Assembly (NCBI RefSeq): GCF_900099735.1
Contig: NZ_FNDT01000002.1
Coordinates: 296,337 to 360,336 of the forward strand
Reading direction: 5' to 3'
Length of the DNA stretch: 64,000 nt
From: Arthrobacter subterraneus
Lineage (GTDB): Bacteria > Actinomycetota > Actinomycetes > Actinomycetales > Micrococcaceae
Shown: one piece after another, positions 31,082 through 40,510 of the stretch
Layout of the letters: each line of letters opens with the position of its first letter
Numbering within the stretch: the stretch's first letter is position 1
Translations under genes and position numbers: made by a program
The notes under the pieces: model-generated
The model's input: the letters and a program-made list of their open reading frames with translations, nothing else
Database searches by the model: none
Told to the model about the DNA's origin: nothing

Positions 31082-31534
31082 ATGAGCACATCCGAATCGG
31101 CACCACGCACTGACAACTCCCCCATCAGCAAGACGGACGAAGAATGGCGGCGGGAACTGACCCCCGAGGAGTACTACGTGCTTCGGCAGGCGGGAACCGA
31201 GCGGCCGTTCACCGGCGAGTATCACGATTCCCATGCACAAGGGGTCTACCAGTGCCGGGCATGCGGCCATGAGCTGTTCACGAGCAACGAAAAGTTCGAT
31301 TCCCACTGCGGGTGGCCGTCCTTCTGGGCACCTCTCGCTGAGGAAAGGGTCCGGTATATCAAAGACAACACCCTCGGCATGCAACGGGTCGAGGTGCGCT
31401 GCGCCCGCTGTGACTCCCACCTCGGTCACGTTTTCGAGGGGGAAGGTTACGGCACCCCCACAGACCAGCGGTACTGCATCAACTCCGTCTCCATGAAGCT
31501 TGTCCCAGCCCCCGAGCCAGCTCCCACCGATTAA
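31082..31534 (+). CDS. msrB: Peptide-methionine (R)-S-oxide reductase
   Basis: MsrB reduces methionine-R-sulfoxide. The protein is 150 residues. The zinc site is Cys58/Cys61 (CRAC) and Cys107/Cys110 (CARC); the catalytic Cys132 lies in RYCINSVSMK. HCGWPSF and HLGHVFEGEG are family hallmarks. ATG 31082 is used; a much longer in-frame extension upstream overlaps the preceding gene in another frame and is rejected. Confidence 0.96.
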   Translation: MSTSESAPRTDNSPISKTDEEWRRELTPEEYYVLRQAGTERPFTGEYHDSHAQGVYQCRACGHELFTSNEKFDSHCGWPSFWAPLAEERVRYIKDNTLGMQRVEVRCARCDSHLGHVFEGEGYGTPTDQRYCINSVSMKLVPAPEPAPTD

Positions 31535-31678
31535 CCTCAAGGACTACTGTGCCTTCCTCCTGCCACGGCGCACCCACCCTAAGAGTCTCTAATCCAGGTC
31601 TTCCCTGAGGATCAGGTGATCTGTTCTGTTGCTACTCTCGTGACAACAGCACAGCCCACCAACCCTCCAGGAGGAACC

Positions 31679-33055
31679 GTGACCCAGACCCTCGACTCCG
31701 GCACCCGCCACGCGCCCGGTACGGATCCGGCCCAGCTTCCCGCCTGGGCAGCGCTCAAGGGCGCAGCCTGCTCGCTCCAGGCGCTGCAGGCCAAGGACGG
31801 ATCAATCGCGGACACCGCCGACGTAGAGACAGCCGGCCGGCATGTCCGGACGCTGGTTGGGTCCATCCGGGAACTGGCTCCGCACTTCCCCCACGACGCC
31901 GACTACCACGAGGCTCTTATCGGCGACCTTGAGCGGTGGGTGGCATCGGGAATGGGCACACCCGATTTCCTCGACTCCCTCGTGAGGTTCCAGCCGCAGC
32001 TGGACCGGGTCGATGGACGCCGGCACCTCGTCGTGTTCCCGATGTATACCCAGAACGGCAGCTCAAGCCGGTATGTCGAAGCCGTCCTGATCGAGGTCCT
32101 TTGGCCGGACTTCATCGCGGAGCTCGAGGCGGGCGAGTACTCCAACAAACTGTTCGTTCCCATCCGCTTCCTCGACTTCACGCCCGGCTACGACACCAAT
32201 TCAGCAGTGCTCTTCCCGGAGACGGTGGCGGTGCGCCAGACACCGCAGTTCACGTGGGGCGCCATCTTCGCAGACCGCGAAGCAGCACGGTTCCGCCGGG
32301 TGGTTACCGCAGCGGCAGGGATCACCCGCCTGGACCTGCCCGAAGAAGCACGCCAGCTCGTCGAGGACCAGGAACTGGCAGAGAAAACCTTTGTCATGTG
32401 GGACCTGATCCACGATCGCACCCATATGCGTGGCGATCTTCCGTTCGACCCCTTCATGATCAAGCAGCGCATGCCCTACTTCCTGTATTCACTCGAGGAA
32501 CTGCGCTGTGACCTGACCGCCTTCCGCGAATCAGTGAAAATAGCCGGCGACGACGGCGCTACGGAGGAGACGCGCCGGCACGCCCGTCTCGTGCAGTACG
32601 CGGTGATCTTCGACCGCATCTTCCGCTTTGCAATCACCGGCAGCCGGGTCCGGAACTACGATGGCCTCGGTGGGCAGCTGCTCTTCGCCTGGCTGCACCA
32701 GCACCATGTATTGCACTGGACGGACACAACGCTGACCATCGACTGGGAGGAGGTTCCCGCCGTCGTGATTGCACTGGGTGAGAAGATCCAGGAGCTGTAC
32801 TGGCGGTCGATCGACCGTCCGAAGATCGCGCACTGGCTGGCAGCCTATGGGCTGGTCTCGGAGACGCTCACGCCGCACCCTGCCTCAGTGTGGGCCAGGG
32901 GTCCCGAAGCGTTGCCCCTCGACGGGCCGCCGCGCGGCCTCACGGACGCCGTCCTCGATGATGAGTTTCCGCTGTCGATGTTCTTTGAGGCACTGGACCG
33001 GAAAATGAAGGACGTCATCGAATCAACCGCGGGTATCACGGGAACCTCCGCGTGA
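31679..33055 (+). CDS. DUF6421 family protein
   Basis: This is a 458-residue cytosolic protein with no signal peptide. GTG 31679 has a perfect AGGAGG at 31669-31674; an in-frame ATG further upstream lacks one. I recognise it as the actinobacterial DUF6421 family, with no known function. A central segment reads LIHDRTHMRG (His245, His249) and, 24 residues on, LEELRCDL (Glu273, Glu274, Asp278). This resembles the HExxH...EExxxD/E metal site of gluzincin-type peptidases, with Asp replacing the catalytic Glu. It is coupled to an SDR by a GTGA overlap (33052-33055). Confidence 0.75.
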   Translation: MTQTLDSGTRHAPGTDPAQLPAWAALKGAACSLQALQAKDGSIADTADVETAGRHVRTLVGSIRELAPHFPHDADYHEALIGDLERWVASGMGTPDFLDSLVRFQPQLDRVDGRRHLVVFPMYTQNGSSSRYVEAVLIEVLWPDFIAELEAGEYSNKLFVPIRFLDFTPGYDTNSAVLFPETVAVRQTPQFTWGAIFADREAARFRRVVTAAAGITRLDLPEEARQLVEDQELAEKTFVMWDLIHDRTHMRGDLPFDPFMIKQRMPYFLYSLEELRCDLTAFRESVKIAGDDGATEETRRHARLVQYAVIFDRIFRFAITGSRVRNYDGLGGQLLFAWLHQHHVLHWTDTTLTIDWEEVPAVVIALGEKIQELYWRSIDRPKIAHWLAAYGLVSETLTPHPASVWARGPEALPLDGPPRGLTDAVLDDEFPLSMFFEALDRKMKDVIESTAGITGTSA

Positions 33056-33768
33056 CGCCGTCCCCGGACCTTTCCCGCCTGACCGTGCTGATCGCGGGAG
33101 CCAGCAGCCAGGCCGGCATAGCGACGGCCGAGGCCCTCACCTCGGCTGGCGCCCGGGTGATTGCCGTCGGATCCGACGCGACCCGCCTCCAGCGCGCGCT
33201 GGGACACCTCGAGTCGGTTGACCAGAGAACCTGCGACCTCACGGATTTCCAGGCTGTCCAGACGCTGGCGGAAGAGCTGCGCACCGGCGGCACTGCCCCG
33301 GACGGCCTGATTCACCTGGTGGGCGGCTGGCGGGGAGGCGCAGGGATAGCGGGGCAGTCGGACGACGACTATGAGTTCCTCCACCGTTCCGTCCTGACCA
33401 CCCTGCGCAACACCTCCCGGGCGTTCATCGGCGATCTCACCCGATCTCCGCGGGGCAGGCTCGCGATCGTTTCCGCCACCGCCGTGGATTCTCCGACGGC
33501 GGGCAACGCCTCGTATGCCGCGATCAAGGCCGCCGCAGAAACCTGGGTGCGGGCAGTCGCCCAGGAATTCGCGGCGGCCGAGCCGCAGCGGGGGGCCGCC
33601 GCCATTGTGGTGGTCAAGGCGCTCCTCGATGATGCGATGCGCGCCGAGCACCCCGAACGCCGGTTCCCGGGCTACACCCACGTCCGTGACCTCGCCGCAA
33701 CGATGACCGGGCTGTTCGAGCGGGATCCGGCCGACCTCAATGGCCGACGGCTGCACCCCGCGGGCTGA
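33052..33768 (+). CDS. Short-chain dehydrogenase/reductase
   Basis: This 238-residue Rossmann enzyme has the nucleotide loop AGASSQAG (a variant of TGxxxGIG), Ser in VSATAVDS and the catalytic pair Tyr155/Lys159 in NASYAAIKA. The GTG start overlaps the stop of the DUF6421 gene, so the two are translated together. The missing second glycine of the canonical loop and the GGWRGG region point to a divergent SDR. The substrate is unknown. Confidence 0.85.
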   Translation: MTPSPDLSRLTVLIAGASSQAGIATAEALTSAGARVIAVGSDATRLQRALGHLESVDQRTCDLTDFQAVQTLAEELRTGGTAPDGLIHLVGGWRGGAGIAGQSDDDYEFLHRSVLTTLRNTSRAFIGDLTRSPRGRLAIVSATAVDSPTAGNASYAAIKAAAETWVRAVAQEFAAAEPQRGAAAIVVVKALLDDAMRAEHPERRFPGYTHVRDLAATMTGLFERDPADLNGRRLHPAG

Positions 33769-33804
33769 CCGACCCTACCCCTGCGAATACGAGATACTGG
33801 ACCC

Positions 33805-34878
33805 GTGACTGACACCATCTCCGCCCCCACCCGCCTTCACGACCCCAATGTGCGCGGTTTCGCGTCGGACAACTACTCCGGTGTGCACCCCGAGATACTC
33901 GCCGCGCTGGCCGCCGCCAATGAGGGCCACCAGACCGCCTACGGAGAGGACGTTTACACCCAACGGCTCCAGGAGCTCATGCAGGAGCATTTCGGGGACG
34001 GAACCGTTGCCTATCCGGTCTTCAACGGGACCGGCGCCAACGTACTGGGCCTCCAGTCGCTTCTTCCCCGCTGGGGCGCCGTCATCTGCGCACGGACGGC
34101 CCACATCAATGTCGATGAGAACGGGGCACCCGAGCGCATCGGTGGAATGAAGCTGCTCGCCGTGCCCACACCCGACGGGAAGCTCACTCCCGAACTCATC
34201 GATCAGGAGGCCTGGGGCTGGGGGGATGAACACCGGGCGCAGCCGCTGGCGGTGTCAATCACCCAGACCACTGAATTGGGAACGCTCTATACCCCCGAGG
34301 AGATCCGCGCCATCGCGGACCACGTCCATGCCCGCGGCATGCACCTCCATATGGACGGAGCGCGCATCGCCAATGCCGCTGCGGCCCTCCAGGCGCCGCT
34401 GCGCTCTTTCACACGCGACGCCGGCGTGGACATCCTGTCCTTCGGCGGCACCAAGAACGGCCTTATGTTCGGTGAGTGCGTCGTGGTGCTCAACCCGGGC
34501 GCGGCATCCGGGCTGGAGTACCTCCGGAAGATGAACATGCAGCTTGCCTCCAAGATGCGGTTCGTGTCCGCGCAGCTGGTGGCCCTCCTCGAGGATGGCC
34601 TGTGGCTGCGCTCAGCAACCCACGCCAACGCCATGGCAGCCCGACTCACGGCGGCGGTCTCCGGCATCGACGGCGTCCAGCTCACCCAGCCGACGGCGGC
34701 GAACGCGGTCTTCGCGATCCTGCCCCCGGGCGCAGCGGACAGGGTACGGGAGCAGTTCCGCTTCTATGACTGGGACCAGGCGACCGGCGAGGTGCGCTGG
34801 ATGTGCACGTTCGACACCACACCGGAGGATGTCGATGCCTTCGCTGACGCTATCCGCCGGGAGGTCCGCGGTGGGTAG
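33805..34878 (+). CDS. Low-specificity L-threonine aldolase / beta-eliminating lyase
   Basis: This is a 357-residue fold-type I PLP enzyme. The PLP lysine is Lys217 in SFGGTKNG, the PLP-nitrogen Asp184 is in HMDGAR, and the stacking histidine is His100 in ARTAHINVDENGAP. FASDNYSGVHPEI near the N-terminus is typical of threonine aldolases that cleave threonine to glycine and acetaldehyde. GTG 33805 lies 6 nt after a GATACT box (33793-33798) and has no Shine-Dalgarno, consistent with a leaderless message. Confidence 0.9.
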   Translation: MTDTISAPTRLHDPNVRGFASDNYSGVHPEILAALAAANEGHQTAYGEDVYTQRLQELMQEHFGDGTVAYPVFNGTGANVLGLQSLLPRWGAVICARTAHINVDENGAPERIGGMKLLAVPTPDGKLTPELIDQEAWGWGDEHRAQPLAVSITQTTELGTLYTPEEIRAIADHVHARGMHLHMDGARIANAAAALQAPLRSFTRDAGVDILSFGGTKNGLMFGECVVVLNPGAASGLEYLRKMNMQLASKMRFVSAQLVALLEDGLWLRSATHANAMAARLTAAVSGIDGVQLTQPTAANAVFAILPPGAADRVREQFRFYDWDQATGEVRWMCTFDTTPEDVDAFADAIRREVRGG

Positions 34879-34960
34879 CATCTCCCGACCGAGTATCCGT
34901 TTTCCGCCCCGTGCGGCGTGGCTGACCGGATGTGCAGGCTGCGGGGCTTAGCCTGCGAGG

Positions 34961-35599
34961 GTGAGTGCAATAGGTGACCTCTCGCAGGTTCCCCCTGAAT
35001 TCCTTGACGCCCTGGCCGGCCTGCGGCAGGCGCGATGCCGCAGCGAGCTTCGCCTCGATGAGATTCCCGCTCCCTCCCGGCTGGCCCCCTACGCCGTAGC
35101 GCTCGGTGCCGAGGTGCTCCAGAATGCCCAGCCCGGGCCGCTTCCAGTGCATGGGCCTGCCCGGGCTGCGTTCCAGCATGATCACCCTGAAGAACTGGCC
35201 ACAGGGCGATTCATCCTTCTGTATGACCCGGAAGGCTCGGAAGTCTGGGACGGCACGTTCCGCATCGTGACCTACATCCGCGCCCAGCTGGAGCCTGACA
35301 TGGGCAATGACACCCTCCTGGGATCGGTGGCGTGGACCTGGCTGGTTGAGGCACTGCAGAACCACGACGCCGGCTACCGTTCCGCCGGCGGCACAGCTAC
35401 CCGGATCCTCTCTGAGAGCTACGGATCGCTCGCCGACCGGGTAGACACCATCGACATAGAGCTGCGGGCATCGTGGACCCCGGATTCAGACAGTGTCCGG
35501 AAGCACCTGGAAGCCTGGGCGGATATGGTCTGCACCTTCGCCGGCCTGCCGCCCCTGCCCGACGGGGTAGCTGCGCTGCCGAACCGGCGGCGCAACTGA
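34961..35599 (+). CDS. DUF3000 family protein
   Basis: This 212-residue actinobacterial protein of unknown function is recognised from its core TGRFILLYDPEGSEVWDGTF and GSVAWTWLVEALQNH. It lies directly upstream of the RNase D-like gene, the usual place for this family. GTG 34961 follows TAGCCT (34949-34954) by 6 nt; GAGG touches the start codon. There is no signal peptide or membrane segment. The C-terminus is basic (NRRRN). Confidence 0.85.
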   Translation: MSAIGDLSQVPPEFLDALAGLRQARCRSELRLDEIPAPSRLAPYAVALGAEVLQNAQPGPLPVHGPARAAFQHDHPEELATGRFILLYDPEGSEVWDGTFRIVTYIRAQLEPDMGNDTLLGSVAWTWLVEALQNHDAGYRSAGGTATRILSESYGSLADRVDTIDIELRASWTPDSDSVRKHLEAWADMVCTFAGLPPLPDGVAALPNRRRN

Positions 35600-35697
35600 T
35601 CCTGGCCTGCCCGCCGGCCGCCCGACTCCACAGGACCGGTGCCGATTGCCGCCATTTCCCGGACCTTCGCCGGTCACCGGGCTAGACTGGCATCATC

Positions 35698-36993
35698 ATG
35701 ACCGTGCATTCCGAGGCTGACAGCCGTACCAGAAGCGACGGCGCCGCCACCCCGGACTCCATCGCAGCCCTGCCGCTCCTTGATGAACCGCGAGAAGGCG
35801 TCCCTTTTGTCATTGACACCCCCGCCGGGCTCAACCGGGCCGCGCGCGCGCTGGCCGGCGGGACCGGCCCGGCCGGCGTCGATGCGGAACGTGCGTCGGG
35901 TTTCCGTTACGGGCAGCGCGCCTTCCTGGTGCAGATCCGCAGGGAAGGCGCCGGAACGTGGCTGATTGACCCGGAGCCCTTCGGCGATCTGACCATCATC
36001 AACGAAGCACTGTCCGGGGTTGAATGGATCCTGCACGCGGCAACCCAGGACCTTCCGTGCCTCTCGGAGCTGGGGATGTGGCCGGACAGGCTGTTCGACA
36101 CGGAGCTCGCCGCAAGGCTCGCCGGATTACCCCGGGTGGGTCTCGCCGCTGTCATCGAAAATCTTCTCGGTTTCACCCTGGCCAAGGAACATTCCGCCGC
36201 CGACTGGTCCCAGCGCCCGCTGCCCGAGCCCTGGCTCCGGTATGCCGCGCTGGACGTCGAAGTGCTCGTCGAACTCCGTGATCGCCTCGCTGCCGTCCTT
36301 GACGAGGACGGAAAACTGGGCATAGCGCAGGAGGAATTCGAGTACATCCGGTCCATGCCGCCTGCGGCGCCCCGGACGGACCCCTGGCGCCGGACCTCCG
36401 GAGTCCACCAGGTCCGGGACCGGAGGCAGCTGGCCGCAGTCCGCCAGCTTTGGCTGGAAAGAGAGTCGCTCGCGCAGAAGCGTGACGTTGCACCCGGTCG
36501 CCTGATTCCTGACGCGGCCATTGTTGCCGGGGCGAAGGCAATGCCGCAGACCGTCCCGCAACTCCTGGCAGTCAACGGGTTCCATGGGCGGGCCGCACAG
36601 CGCGAGGCACCGCGTTGGCTCCGGTGCATCGCCGAGGCCCGGACCACACGGGACCTTCCTGAACTGCAGCTTCCCACCAACGCTCCTCCCCCGCCCCGGG
36701 TATGGCCCGAGAAGGACCCGGCCGCTGCGGCGCGCCTGCAGACCGCCAAGCCGCGAATCACCGCAGTGGCTGAAAAACTCAACATGCCGCTCGAAAACCT
36801 TCTGACCCCTGACCACCTGCGCCGTCTTGCCTGGCGCCCTCCGCAGCCGGTCGACCTCGATTCAATCTCCGCTGCGCTCGCTGAACTCGGTGCCCGGCCC
36901 TGGCAGATCGAACAGGTGGCAGCCGTGATCACGGTGGCGTTCCTCGACCCGGACCCCCTGCAGCCCAAGCAACAGAAACAGGCAGCACGGTAA
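35698..36993 (+). CDS. RNase D-like 3'-5' exoribonuclease with HRDC domain
   Basis: This 431-residue protein has a DEDDy exonuclease domain: Asp62/Glu64 (VDAERASG), Asp118 (HAATQDLPCL), Tyr182 and Asp186 (YAALDVEVL). An HRDC domain follows from about residue 235 to 315, then a C-terminal helical region with EKLNMPLENLLTP. It probably trims tRNA 3' ends or other structured RNA. TAGACT (35683-35688) lies 9 nt before the ATG, giving at most a few-nt leader. Pairing with DUF3000 is conserved. Confidence 0.92.
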   Translation: MTVHSEADSRTRSDGAATPDSIAALPLLDEPREGVPFVIDTPAGLNRAARALAGGTGPAGVDAERASGFRYGQRAFLVQIRREGAGTWLIDPEPFGDLTIINEALSGVEWILHAATQDLPCLSELGMWPDRLFDTELAARLAGLPRVGLAAVIENLLGFTLAKEHSAADWSQRPLPEPWLRYAALDVEVLVELRDRLAAVLDEDGKLGIAQEEFEYIRSMPPAAPRTDPWRRTSGVHQVRDRRQLAAVRQLWLERESLAQKRDVAPGRLIPDAAIVAGAKAMPQTVPQLLAVNGFHGRAAQREAPRWLRCIAEARTTRDLPELQLPTNAPPPPRVWPEKDPAAAARLQTAKPRITAVAEKLNMPLENLLTPDHLRRLAWRPPQPVDLDSISAALAELGARPWQIEQVAAVITVAFLDPDPLQPKQQKQAAR

Positions 36994-37061
36994 CTGGTTG
37001 CGGCGTGATGTTACCGGTGAGTAACATAGGGAGCTGATCCCAAACTCAATGAGGAGCGATT

Positions 37062-38306
37062 GTGCCCACACAAGCCACAGCACGTCAGCAGATCAGGGAC
37101 GTCGTCTTTGTTGACGGTGTCCGGACCCCCTTCGGAAAAGCGGGGGAAAAGGGTATCCATGCAGGAACCAGGGCCGATGATCTGGTGGTCAAGTGCATCC
37201 GCGAGCTCCTGAGGCGCAACCCCTCCCTGCCGCCCGAACGGATCGACGACGTTGCGATCGCTGCCACCACCCAGACAGGTGACCAGGGCCTCACCATCGG
37301 ACGGACTGCTGCGCTCCTTGCGGGGCTGCCCCGGACAGTGCCCGGCTTCGCAATCGACCGCATGTGCGCCGGTGCCATGACGGCAGTGACAACCACTGCC
37401 TCCGGGATCGCCTTCGGCGCCTATGACGTCGTCGTTGCCGGCGGCGTCGAGCACATGGGCAACCACCCAATGGGTTCGGGCACGGATCCGAACCCGCGTT
37501 TCCTCGCCGAGCGCCTGGTGGACCCCGCCGCGCTCAATATGGGCAACACGGCAGAGAACCTGCACGACCGTTTCCCTGCCATCACCAGGGAGCGGACTGA
37601 CGCGTATGCGGTGGCCAGCCAGGCGAAACTCGCCGCCGCCTACGGGAAAAACCGGATCCAGCCGGACCTGGTCCCTGTTGCGGGCAGGAAGCCGGGAGCA
37701 GGCTGGACCCTCCATCAGCAGGACGAACCGCCCCGCCCTGACACAACGCTTGAGGACCTTTCATCCCTGCGAACTCCGTTCCGCCCCCACGGCCGCGTCA
37801 CCGCAGGCAACGCGGCAGGGCTGAACGACGGCGCCACTGCTGCGGTCCTCGCCTCGGCTGACGCCGCAGCCGAACTGGGCCTCCCCGTGCGGATGCGGCT
37901 CGTGGCGTATGCGTTTGCCGGCGTCGAACCCGAGGTGATGGGAATCGGTCCCGTCCCGGCCACCGAGAAAGCCCTCCGGCAGGCCGGCCTTTCCATCGAA
38001 GACATCGGACTCTTCGAAATCAACGAGGCCTTCGCTGTGCAGGTTCTCTCCTTCCTCGATCATTTCGGGATTGCAGACGATGATCCGCGGGTAAACCGTT
38101 ATGGCGGAGCAATCGCAGTGGGGCACCCCCTCGCGTCCTCGGGCGTACGGCTCATGAACCAGCTGGCACGGCAATTCGAGGATGATCCGCAGGTTCGGTA
38201 CGGCATCACCACGATGTGCATCGGACTCGGCATGGGCGGAACCGTCATCTGGGAGAACCCACACCACGCAGACTATTCGGGAACCACCACGGAGGACGCA
38301 GCATGA
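37062..38306 (+). CDS. fadA: Acetyl-CoA acyltransferase (thiolase) of fatty acid beta-oxidation
   Basis: This 414-residue thiolase has nucleophile Cys102 (DRMCAGAM), His355 (AVGHPLASSG) and acid/base Cys386 (MCIGLGMGGT). It cleaves 3-ketoacyl-CoA to acetyl-CoA and a shortened acyl-CoA. GTG 37062 has GAGGAG a few bases upstream. It overlaps the multifunctional fadB-type gene by 4 bp, so the two subunits of the trifunctional complex are co-translated. Confidence 0.95.
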   Translation: MPTQATARQQIRDVVFVDGVRTPFGKAGEKGIHAGTRADDLVVKCIRELLRRNPSLPPERIDDVAIAATTQTGDQGLTIGRTAALLAGLPRTVPGFAIDRMCAGAMTAVTTTASGIAFGAYDVVVAGGVEHMGNHPMGSGTDPNPRFLAERLVDPAALNMGNTAENLHDRFPAITRERTDAYAVASQAKLAAAYGKNRIQPDLVPVAGRKPGAGWTLHQQDEPPRPDTTLEDLSSLRTPFRPHGRVTAGNAAGLNDGATAAVLASADAAAELGLPVRMRLVAYAFAGVEPEVMGIGPVPATEKALRQAGLSIEDIGLFEINEAFAVQVLSFLDHFGIADDDPRVNRYGGAIAVGHPLASSGVRLMNQLARQFEDDPQVRYGITTMCIGLGMGGTVIWENPHHADYSGTTTEDAA

Positions 38307-40414
38307 GTTTCGACCGCTTTGAGGACCTGGCCGCACTGGTGCCGAACGAGGTCATCACACATTCACTCGTCGAGGACATCGTTCTTCCGGGGAACGCCGG
38401 AATCCTGGCGCTCATCACGCTGGACAACGGACTCGACCACAGCCGCCCCACCACCCTGGGACCAGGCACGCTGATCGAGTTCGGGCGCACCCTCGAGAGC
38501 CTCCGCGCCAGGGCTGCCTCCGGTGAAATTGCTGCTGTCGCCCTCACCGGCAAACCCTACTTCCTCACCGCCGGTGCGGACCTCTCCACGGTGAAGACGC
38601 TGAAATCAGCCGAACACGGACGGTTGATGGCCGAACTCGGGCACTCCGCCTACAACCTCCTCGGGTCTCTGGGCGTCCCCAGCTTTGCCTTCATCAACGG
38701 TGTGGCGCTGGGTGGTGGACTCGAGATCGCACTGGCTGCGGATTTCCGGACGGTCTCAACCGGCGCACACGGCATCGGCCTGCCGGAAGCCTTCATCGGT
38801 CTGGTTCCGGGCTGGGGAGGCGTCTACCGGCTCCCCCGCCTGACCGGCCCGCGCGCCGCAGTGAAGATCATGATAGAGAATCCGCTCAGCAATAACCGCA
38901 CGCTTGACGGTCGAACTGCGCACGAATACGGCGTCGCCGACGCGCTCTTCGAACCGGCAGATTTCCTGGAACAGTCAATCCGGTGGGCAGCAGACGCGCT
39001 GAATGACTCTGCGGAGATTTTGGACCGCCGCGCCGCCCTGTCCCGGTACGACGACGGCGAGTGGCAGGCCGCCGCGCAGGCCGGCCGTGCCTTCATCGAG
39101 GCGAAGACGTCCAACGCCGCTCCCGCCCCCGCGATGGTCATGGATCTGTTCGAGGCCGCGGAACACCGGACGCAGGCGGAATCCGCAGCAGCTGAGTGTG
39201 AAGCCCTGACGGAACTGATGCGGACCCCGCAGTTCCACAACACGGTGTATGCCTTCCTGGACCTGGTGCAGAAGCGCGCCAAACGTCCCGCCGGCGCGCC
39301 GGACCGCTCCCTTGCCCGTCCGGTCACCAGGATTGGCGTGGTGGGTGCCGGTCTGATGGCAAGCCAGCTGGCGCTGTTGTTTGCCCGCCAGTTGGGTGTT
39401 CCGGTGGTTCTCACCGACATCGACCAGTCCCGTGTGGACCGGGGCGTCAGCTGGGTGCACGCGGAAACCGACAAGCTGCTCGCCCGGAAGAAGCTCTCCC
39501 AGGACCGGGCAAACCGTGTCAAGGCGCTCGTCTCCGGCTCGGTCTCGAAGGAGGTGTTCGCCGACGCGGATTTTGTCATCGAGGCAGTCTTCGAGGAACT
39601 GGAAGTCAAAAAGGCGGTTTTTGCCGAGCTTGAACGGGTCGTTTCACCTGAGTGCGTGCTGGCGACCAACACTTCCTCGCTTTCGGTTGCCGCGATGGCC
39701 GAGGACCTCGAACACCCGGAGCGGGTAGTCGGGTTCCACTTCTTCAACCCTGTCGCGGCGATGCCGCTTCTTGAGATCGTCAAGGCGCCCGCGACGGCCG
39801 ACGAGGTCCTTGCCACGGCCTTCGCCGTCGGGAAGGAGCTCAGGAAGAACGCAGTACTCGTAAAGGATGCGCCGGCCTTCGTGGTGAACCGGATCCTCGG
39901 ACGGATGTTCGGCGAAATCACCGCAGTGTTTGATGAAGGTACCGACGCCGCCACTGCTGATGGGGCACTGCGTCCCATGGGATTGCCGATGACCCCGTTC
40001 CGGCTCCTCGCGCTGGTGGGCCTGCCCGTGGGCCAGCATGTGCAGGAGTCGCTGCACGCCGCCTTCGGCGACCGGTTCTACGTGTCGAAAAACCAGCAGA
40101 TCCTGATCGACGCGGGGAAAAAGGGCCTATGGGAACAGGACGACGCCGGCAATGACGTGGTGCCCGAATCCACCCTGGCAATGCTCACCCGCGGCGACTC
40201 CTCCTCATCGGGCGAGGAAGTCCTGCGGCGGACGCAGGACGCGCTCGCAGACGAGATCGGGCGAATGCTGGCCGAGGGTGTTGTCGCAGCACCCGAAGAT
40301 ATCGACCTCTGCATGATCCTCGGCGCGGGGTGGCCGATGCACCTCGGCGGAATTACCCCCTACCTCGATCAGGTGGGCGCCTCCGGGCGGGTCAACGGCC
40401 GAACCTTTCACTGA
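38303..40414 (+). CDS. fadB: Fatty-acid oxidation multifunctional protein (enoyl-CoA hydratase / 3-hydroxyacyl-CoA dehydrogenase)
   Basis: This 703-residue protein has an N-terminal crotonase domain (oxyanion region INGVALGGGLEIALA; GLVPGWGG), then a 3-hydroxyacyl-CoA dehydrogenase with the NAD loop GVVGAGLMASQ (about residue 343) and catalytic His in VGFHFFNPV (about 478), then the C-terminal dehydrogenase domains. It performs hydration and oxidation in beta-oxidation together with FadA. The Gly-rich crotonase motifs look intact. The 96-bp gap to the convergent aldo/keto reductase has no clear terminator. Confidence 0.95.
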   Translation: MSFDRFEDLAALVPNEVITHSLVEDIVLPGNAGILALITLDNGLDHSRPTTLGPGTLIEFGRTLESLRARAASGEIAAVALTGKPYFLTAGADLSTVKTLKSAEHGRLMAELGHSAYNLLGSLGVPSFAFINGVALGGGLEIALAADFRTVSTGAHGIGLPEAFIGLVPGWGGVYRLPRLTGPRAAVKIMIENPLSNNRTLDGRTAHEYGVADALFEPADFLEQSIRWAADALNDSAEILDRRAALSRYDDGEWQAAAQAGRAFIEAKTSNAAPAPAMVMDLFEAAEHRTQAESAAAECEALTELMRTPQFHNTVYAFLDLVQKRAKRPAGAPDRSLARPVTRIGVVGAGLMASQLALLFARQLGVPVVLTDIDQSRVDRGVSWVHAETDKLLARKKLSQDRANRVKALVSGSVSKEVFADADFVIEAVFEELEVKKAVFAELERVVSPECVLATNTSSLSVAAMAEDLEHPERVVGFHFFNPVAAMPLLEIVKAPATADEVLATAFAVGKELRKNAVLVKDAPAFVVNRILGRMFGEITAVFDEGTDAATADGALRPMGLPMTPFRLLALVGLPVGQHVQESLHAAFGDRFYVSKNQQILIDAGKKGLWEQDDAGNDVVPESTLAMLTRGDSSSSGEEVLRRTQDALADEIGRMLAEGVVAAPEDIDLCMILGAGWPMHLGGITPYLDQVGASGRVNGRTFH

Positions 40415-40510
40415 GCCCGTAAAACGCATCGCGCGGGCGCCCAGGACGGTCTATCTCCCGAAGGAGACTGTCATGGGTGTCCGCGCGATCCGTATGCCGG
40501 CTGCTGCCGA

